DNA of 64,000 bases from Parapedobacter koreensis. GTDB taxonomy: Bacteria; Bacteroidota; Bacteroidia; Sphingobacteriales; Sphingobacteriaceae. Position numbers and translations under genes: made by a program. The notes under the pieces were generated by a model. It had not been told where the DNA came from. It did no database searches and was given only the letters and a program-made list of their open reading frames with translations. Shown here in pieces: positions 60,680 to 64,000 of this stretch. Positions within the stretch are counted from its first letter, which is position 1. Every line of letters begins with the position of its first letter. The DNA lies in assembly GCF_900109365.1 (NCBI RefSeq), contig NZ_FNZR01000001.1, positions 1 to 64,000 on the forward strand. The letters are read 5' to 3'.

Positions 60680-63600
60680 TTAAGCGATTTGTCTGGTTTC
60701 TGTCCACGTTTCGGTGAAGTCTATATTGATGACGAATGCGATGCTGATGTCCAATGCAAAGGTGCAGGAAGCCACCATGTTGGTCGGCGCGTTGCCACTT
60801 TGTTTTTCAATGCTTCCTTTGGCCTCAATGGCGATGGTGACGGTGACAATGCCACCGAATATTTCTACCCTTCCCCTGAAATACAGGAAGGCGCCCACGA
60901 CGAGCGCATCGCTGTTGATGGCCATGTCTATGCCTACCATATAGGTGACGGCTACACTGCCGATGACGGGCAGTCCAACGGCCAGTTCTACACCGAAGCC
61001 GAATTTGAAGTACAGGGTGGGCGGGTTGTTCAGGTCGGCAGCAAGGCCCACCTGTGCTTTGCCCACCGCATATATCGTGGCTGCGGCAAGCGATACACAC
61101 ATCACCCTGATTTCTGCGCCAAGCTCCAGGTATGCGCCAACGGATGGCACCAGCTGGTTGATGGTGTTGGGAATGGTAATGGGCTGGTTGAAATAACAAC
61201 CGACCTTGAAGTAGGCGTCCAGTTTGAGCGGCGTGGTAGGCGAATTATAACTGATCGGATCAAACGGAAATTGCACAACGGGCAGTTCTTTATCGGCTTT
61301 GAACTTGTATTCCCAGGAATCGGCGCTGTTGCTCATCGCGATTTTCAGGCCCTTTTGGATCGCCTCCACGGGTTTGTTCATGTTCAGCTCGCTCAGGAAT
61401 TCGAGTATTTGGGCTATCTTCTCCAGCGGTTCGGCTAACTTTAGCTGTGGGCCGATCCCTTTGTCCAAGGACGGTTTCACGCTGATGCCGGACTTGAAGT
61501 CTCCGGTAATGGTAAGCAGCGGTTTGAAGAACGCCAGATCCACCAAAATACTCAGGTTATCCAGCTGGTTGTTCATCTTCTCCGCAGGGGACTGTGAGGA
61601 ATCGGTGATGTAATTGATGAGCGTTTTTTTGGTTTGCTGATTACTGGTTTCATTTTTATAGTGGACGTATATCCTGAAGCCGCTGTCCTCATCGCCGAAA
61701 ATGTTGAAGCTCATCGCATCGGGCAGTTCGTAATTTTCGATTTTCTTCTTCAGCCCGCCAATACCGGGTAGGATGTCAATCGCGGATTCGGGATTGATGC
61801 CATCAGAATCAAGGATCTCAATCCCTTTGCTGATATTCGGGAATGGTCCTTTGCTGTCCAGCAGCCGGAATGCATCGGCCAATAGGGGATTAGCAGCAAA
61901 TAGTTTGCTGGGTTGCCCTTTTTTCAGCAGCGGGTCGCGGAATAACATCTTTTGCGTGCCGGTATTTTGCAGTATGCCATATACCTTTTTGAAGCCATTA
62001 TTAAGCAATGCATCGGGAAAAGCGATTTTGGATCGATCGTCTGCATAAACAATGATCAGTTTGTCTTCTCCCCGCTGCCTCAAGCCTTTTCTGATGACCG
62101 AAATGTTTTTGTCATTTTGCAGTGTGCCTACATCGCCGTCGGCATCTACCTCCACCATGCTCCAGCTGCCTTCATCGGGCAACTGTACCGACCCCCTGAC
62201 CGTACCGATGAATGCCGGATCGGCGGCATTATCTTCCTGGTAGGAAGCCGTGATATCCACGCGGCTGGCTTTCAGGATTTGCCCACTTCCAGCAATATTT
62301 ACCAAGCAATCCACATTTCCACCAAGCGAAGCGTTATTTCCCTGCATCAGCTCCCGCAGGGCGTGTGCAGGAATGGGCACCCCTTCGGGAGCAAGCTGCA
62401 AATAGCCTTTGAACTTCCTGCCGACGACGCGATTGCTGCCGTCTTCATTGGCCACGCCGTCTATGGCCGCATCGGCGTCAAACGTGACACCGATGAAGCG
62501 TGCATGTTGCTGCGGCACACTGTCACCCGGCTGGTATTCAAAAATGTTCAGCGGGTCGGTATCCAACTTATAATAGTCGCCCGCTCTCAGGTTGTAATCG
62601 AAATCGATGTAATCACCCTGGATTTCCTGAATATTCCTGACGTTGTATGCGCCAAGGAAAAGGCCGGGGTGAAACGAAAAGCGGCTCGGCAAATTCGTGC
62701 CGTCTTCTTCATTCTGCACCGTAAAACTGAACAAGCCGTCGCTTTGGGCTATCCAGCCGGAGTCTTCCCGGTAGATAACCGCATTGTTTTTCCTGAAAAA
62801 TGAAATGGTGCGTGTAGCACAGATGCCATACGGATAAATCATGCTCACGGCCTGCACGATCTCATGCGCCGTGCGGCCACGCAGGATGTCGAATTTGGCT
62901 TGGGCGATGGATGCATATTTGGCCAATGGCCGACGCCAATCGCTGTATGTGGAGGCACCATAGCCCGAAAAGTCGATATGCGTGAGCGGCACACCCAGCT
63001 CATAATGGATGTCCTTTGCAAAAACATTGTTGAAGATGTAGTGCACCGATTCGCCCAGTACGGTTTTCCCGGCATCATTTTTTATGCTCCTTAGTTGCCG
63101 GGTATAGCCGGTCATTTTTGGTGGCGCAAACGCAGTCTCCGGCTGAAACGCCGCGATCCGGAATTGCGTACCCCCTGTCAACGCTGCCGGTGTACCGGAT
63201 TTGAATGTAGGAACAATGAACTCCAAATGTTTCTGCGCTAACGTAGGGTTATCCGGGTCAAATTTTTCGATGCTCGCGATGGACAATTTCCCGTTGGGCA
63301 AGGTGAAAAATATCCGGCTGTCCGCAGCTTCCTGATTGTAAAATGTGCCTTCCTCTGGATTTAGGTTTTGTTTGAAACGGGTGATGTAATCCAGCGGATT
63401 GATGTTAACCGGCAGGTTGTCTACCTGCGAGAAGACCGTCGGGTAGCTGTTGTTCTCCTGCGTCAGGTAGCCGGGCACGGGCTCCGCCGTGTTGAGGGTT
63501 CCGTCCGGATTGCGTATTTCCGTTTCGTTGATAAACGGCTCCCAGGTGATGTGTGGCAGCGTCATCCCGTTGAGCAAGGTCATCGGTGCCTGTAGGTTCA

Positions 63601-64000
63601 TCCGGCTGATGGTGACGATGTTTTCACCATCTACACTGATCCCTTCGGCCCGTTTTTCGCGTAGCGCCCGCAGGTTGTTGAACGACATGGAAATGCCAAG
63701 GTGGTCATAATTGGTGCTTACGTCAAAGAGCGTGAAAGCTTCCGTGCTCCTCCTTTTGTTTTCTTCATCCTCAAACAGGAATAGCTGCTGATGCTGCCGG
63801 AAATCCAGCTTATATAATTGTTCGTCTTTGGCCAGCAAAAAGCGGTGATTATCCAGGTTAGTTGGATGTAAAACCTTTTCCTTGATGGTGAAATCGACGT
63901 CTACTTCCCGTCCGTTTGCTGCAGGCTCCCAGCTGCAGATGGCTTGCAGCGACCCGTTGGCAGATGGTATCCCACGGTATTGGTTTCTGTAAATGTCCCA
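60680..64000 (-). CDS. Giant protein of unknown function, incomplete at its 5' end
   Basis: At least 1107 codons, with the 5' end beyond the window. A TTG at 63838 could be misread as a start, but the frame stays open to the window edge and encodes protein-like residues (YRNQYRGIPSANGSLQAICS, EVDVDFTIKEKVLHPTNLDN). The middle is a mix of beta and helical segments. The last 250 residues hold long alternating hydrophobic strands such as VGAYLELGAEIRVMCVSLAA and FKFGFGVELAVGLPVIGSVA and FLYFRGRVEIFGGIVTVTIA, suggesting a tightly packed beta-structure or aggregation-prone shell. No signal peptide can be judged. No family recognised. It is followed by the 136-codon frame. Confidence 0.6.
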   Translation of the reverse strand, partial: WDIYRNQYRGIPSANGSLQAICSWEPAANGREVDVDFTIKEKVLHPTNLDNHRFLLAKDEQLYKLDFRQHQQLFLFEDEENKRRSTEAFTLFDVSTNYDHLGISMSFNNLRALREKRAEGISVDGENIVTISRMNLQAPMTLLNGMTLPHITWEPFINETEIRNPDGTLNTAEPVPGYLTQENNSYPTVFSQVDNLPVNINPLDYITRFKQNLNPEEGTFYNQEAADSRIFFTLPNGKLSIASIEKFDPDNPTLAQKHLEFIVPTFKSGTPAALTGGTQFRIAAFQPETAFAPPKMTGYTRQLRSIKNDAGKTVLGESVHYIFNNVFAKDIHYELGVPLTHIDFSGYGASTYSDWRRPLAKYASIAQAKFDILRGRTAHEIVQAVSMIYPYGICATRTISFFRKNNAVIYREDSGWIAQSDGLFSFTVQNEEDGTNLPSRFSFHPGLFLGAYNVRNIQEIQGDYIDFDYNLRAGDYYKLDTDPLNIFEYQPGDSVPQQHARFIGVTFDADAAIDGVANEDGSNRVVGRKFKGYLQLAPEGVPIPAHALRELMQGNNASLGGNVDCLVNIAGSGQILKASRVDITASYQEDNAADPAFIGTVRGSVQLPDEGSWSMVEVDADGDVGTLQNDKNISVIRKGLRQRGEDKLIIVYADDRSKIAFPDALLNNGFKKVYGILQNTGTQKMLFRDPLLKKGQPSKLFAANPLLADAFRLLDSKGPFPNISKGIEILDSDGINPESAIDILPGIGGLKKKIENYELPDAMSFNIFGDEDSGFRIYVHYKNETSNQQTKKTLINYITDSSQSPAEKMNNQLDNLSILVDLAFFKPLLTITGDFKSGISVKPSLDKGIGPQLKLAEPLEKIAQILEFLSELNMNKPVEAIQKGLKIAMSNSADSWEYKFKADKELPVVQFPFDPISYNSPTTPLKLDAYFKVGCYFNQPITIPNTINQLVPSVGAYLELGAEIRVMCVSLAAATIYAVGKAQVGLAADLNNPPTLYFKFGFGVELAVGLPVIGSVAVTYMVGIDMAINSDALVVGAFLYFRGRVEIFGGIVTVTIAIEAKGSIEKQSGNAPTNMVASCTFALDISIAFVINIDFTETWTETRQIA

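Overview
The window looks like a chromosomal segment of a Bacteroidota bacterium, most likely a Sphingobacteriaceae-type organism (Parapedobacter, Olivibacter or Pedobacter-like). This is inferred from several features: a SusC/SusD pair with its own ECF sigma factor and FecR, a LytS/LytTR two-component pair with a periplasmic propeller sensor, promoters of the TTTG-N19-TAnnTTTG type, lipoproteins with Bacteroidota-style lipoboxes, and the near absence of strong Shine-Dalgarno sequences. No rRNA, tRNA, complete insertion sequence or CRISPR array was found.

Layout. 1-600: debris of a defence-like locus (truncated patatin phospholipase, intact small Cas2-like SinR-family protein, 3' end of another gene). 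1.0-4.8 kb: a two-gene operon of AAA/STAND-like ATPases behind a promoter carrying two near-palindromic operator copies. 4.8-6.8 kb: decayed genes (split Rpn-family nuclease, ORF6N remnant with a perfect 31-bp palindrome). 6.9-9.3 kb: serine hydrolase, ECF sigma factor and membrane protein. 9.4-17.5 kb: more remnants between intact genes (NlpC/P60 hydrolase, His-rich lipoprotein, collagen-like lipoprotein, LytS-type kinase with LytTR regulator, general-stress flavin-binding protein). 17.6-19.6 kb: the paired DUF4130 protein and DNA-repair radical SAM protein. 19.9-25.4 kb: a four-gene operon of unknown function containing a papain-like protease. 26-30 kb: TetR-controlled membrane proteins, a 40-residue membrane peptide, a luciferase-like oxidoreductase behind a Fur-box-like site, and a string of truncated genes. 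30.5-39 kb: serine hydrolase, an ECF sigma / TPR membrane protein / CHAT-protease operon, photolyase plus lipocalin, cupin. 39.2-41.7 kb: a large orphan lipoprotein.

42.5-56.7 kb is a polysaccharide-utilisation-like locus: ECF sigma, FecR, SusC with an STN signalling domain, SusD, a divergent GH32-like hydrolase, a quinoprotein dehydrogenase with an inserted cytochrome c domain, a GH140-like (apiosidase-type) hydrolase and a nucleoside hydrolase. A decayed 5' copy of the GH140-like gene lies just outside the other end of the locus. The sensor side would be TonB-dependent trans-envelope signalling: SusC binds ligand, FecR relays, the sigma factor transcribes the locus.

56.7-64.0 kb holds giant proteins of no recognised family on the minus strand. 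One reaches the window edge uninterrupted. The next two reading frames are in the same frame and separated by a single TAA with no conventional start codon after it for 165 bases, so they probably form one gene broken by a nonsense change. The strongest candidates for undescribed biology are this giant-protein cluster, the 19.9-25.4 kb protease operon, the dual-ATPase operon with embedded operators, and the sigma/TPR/CHAT operon.
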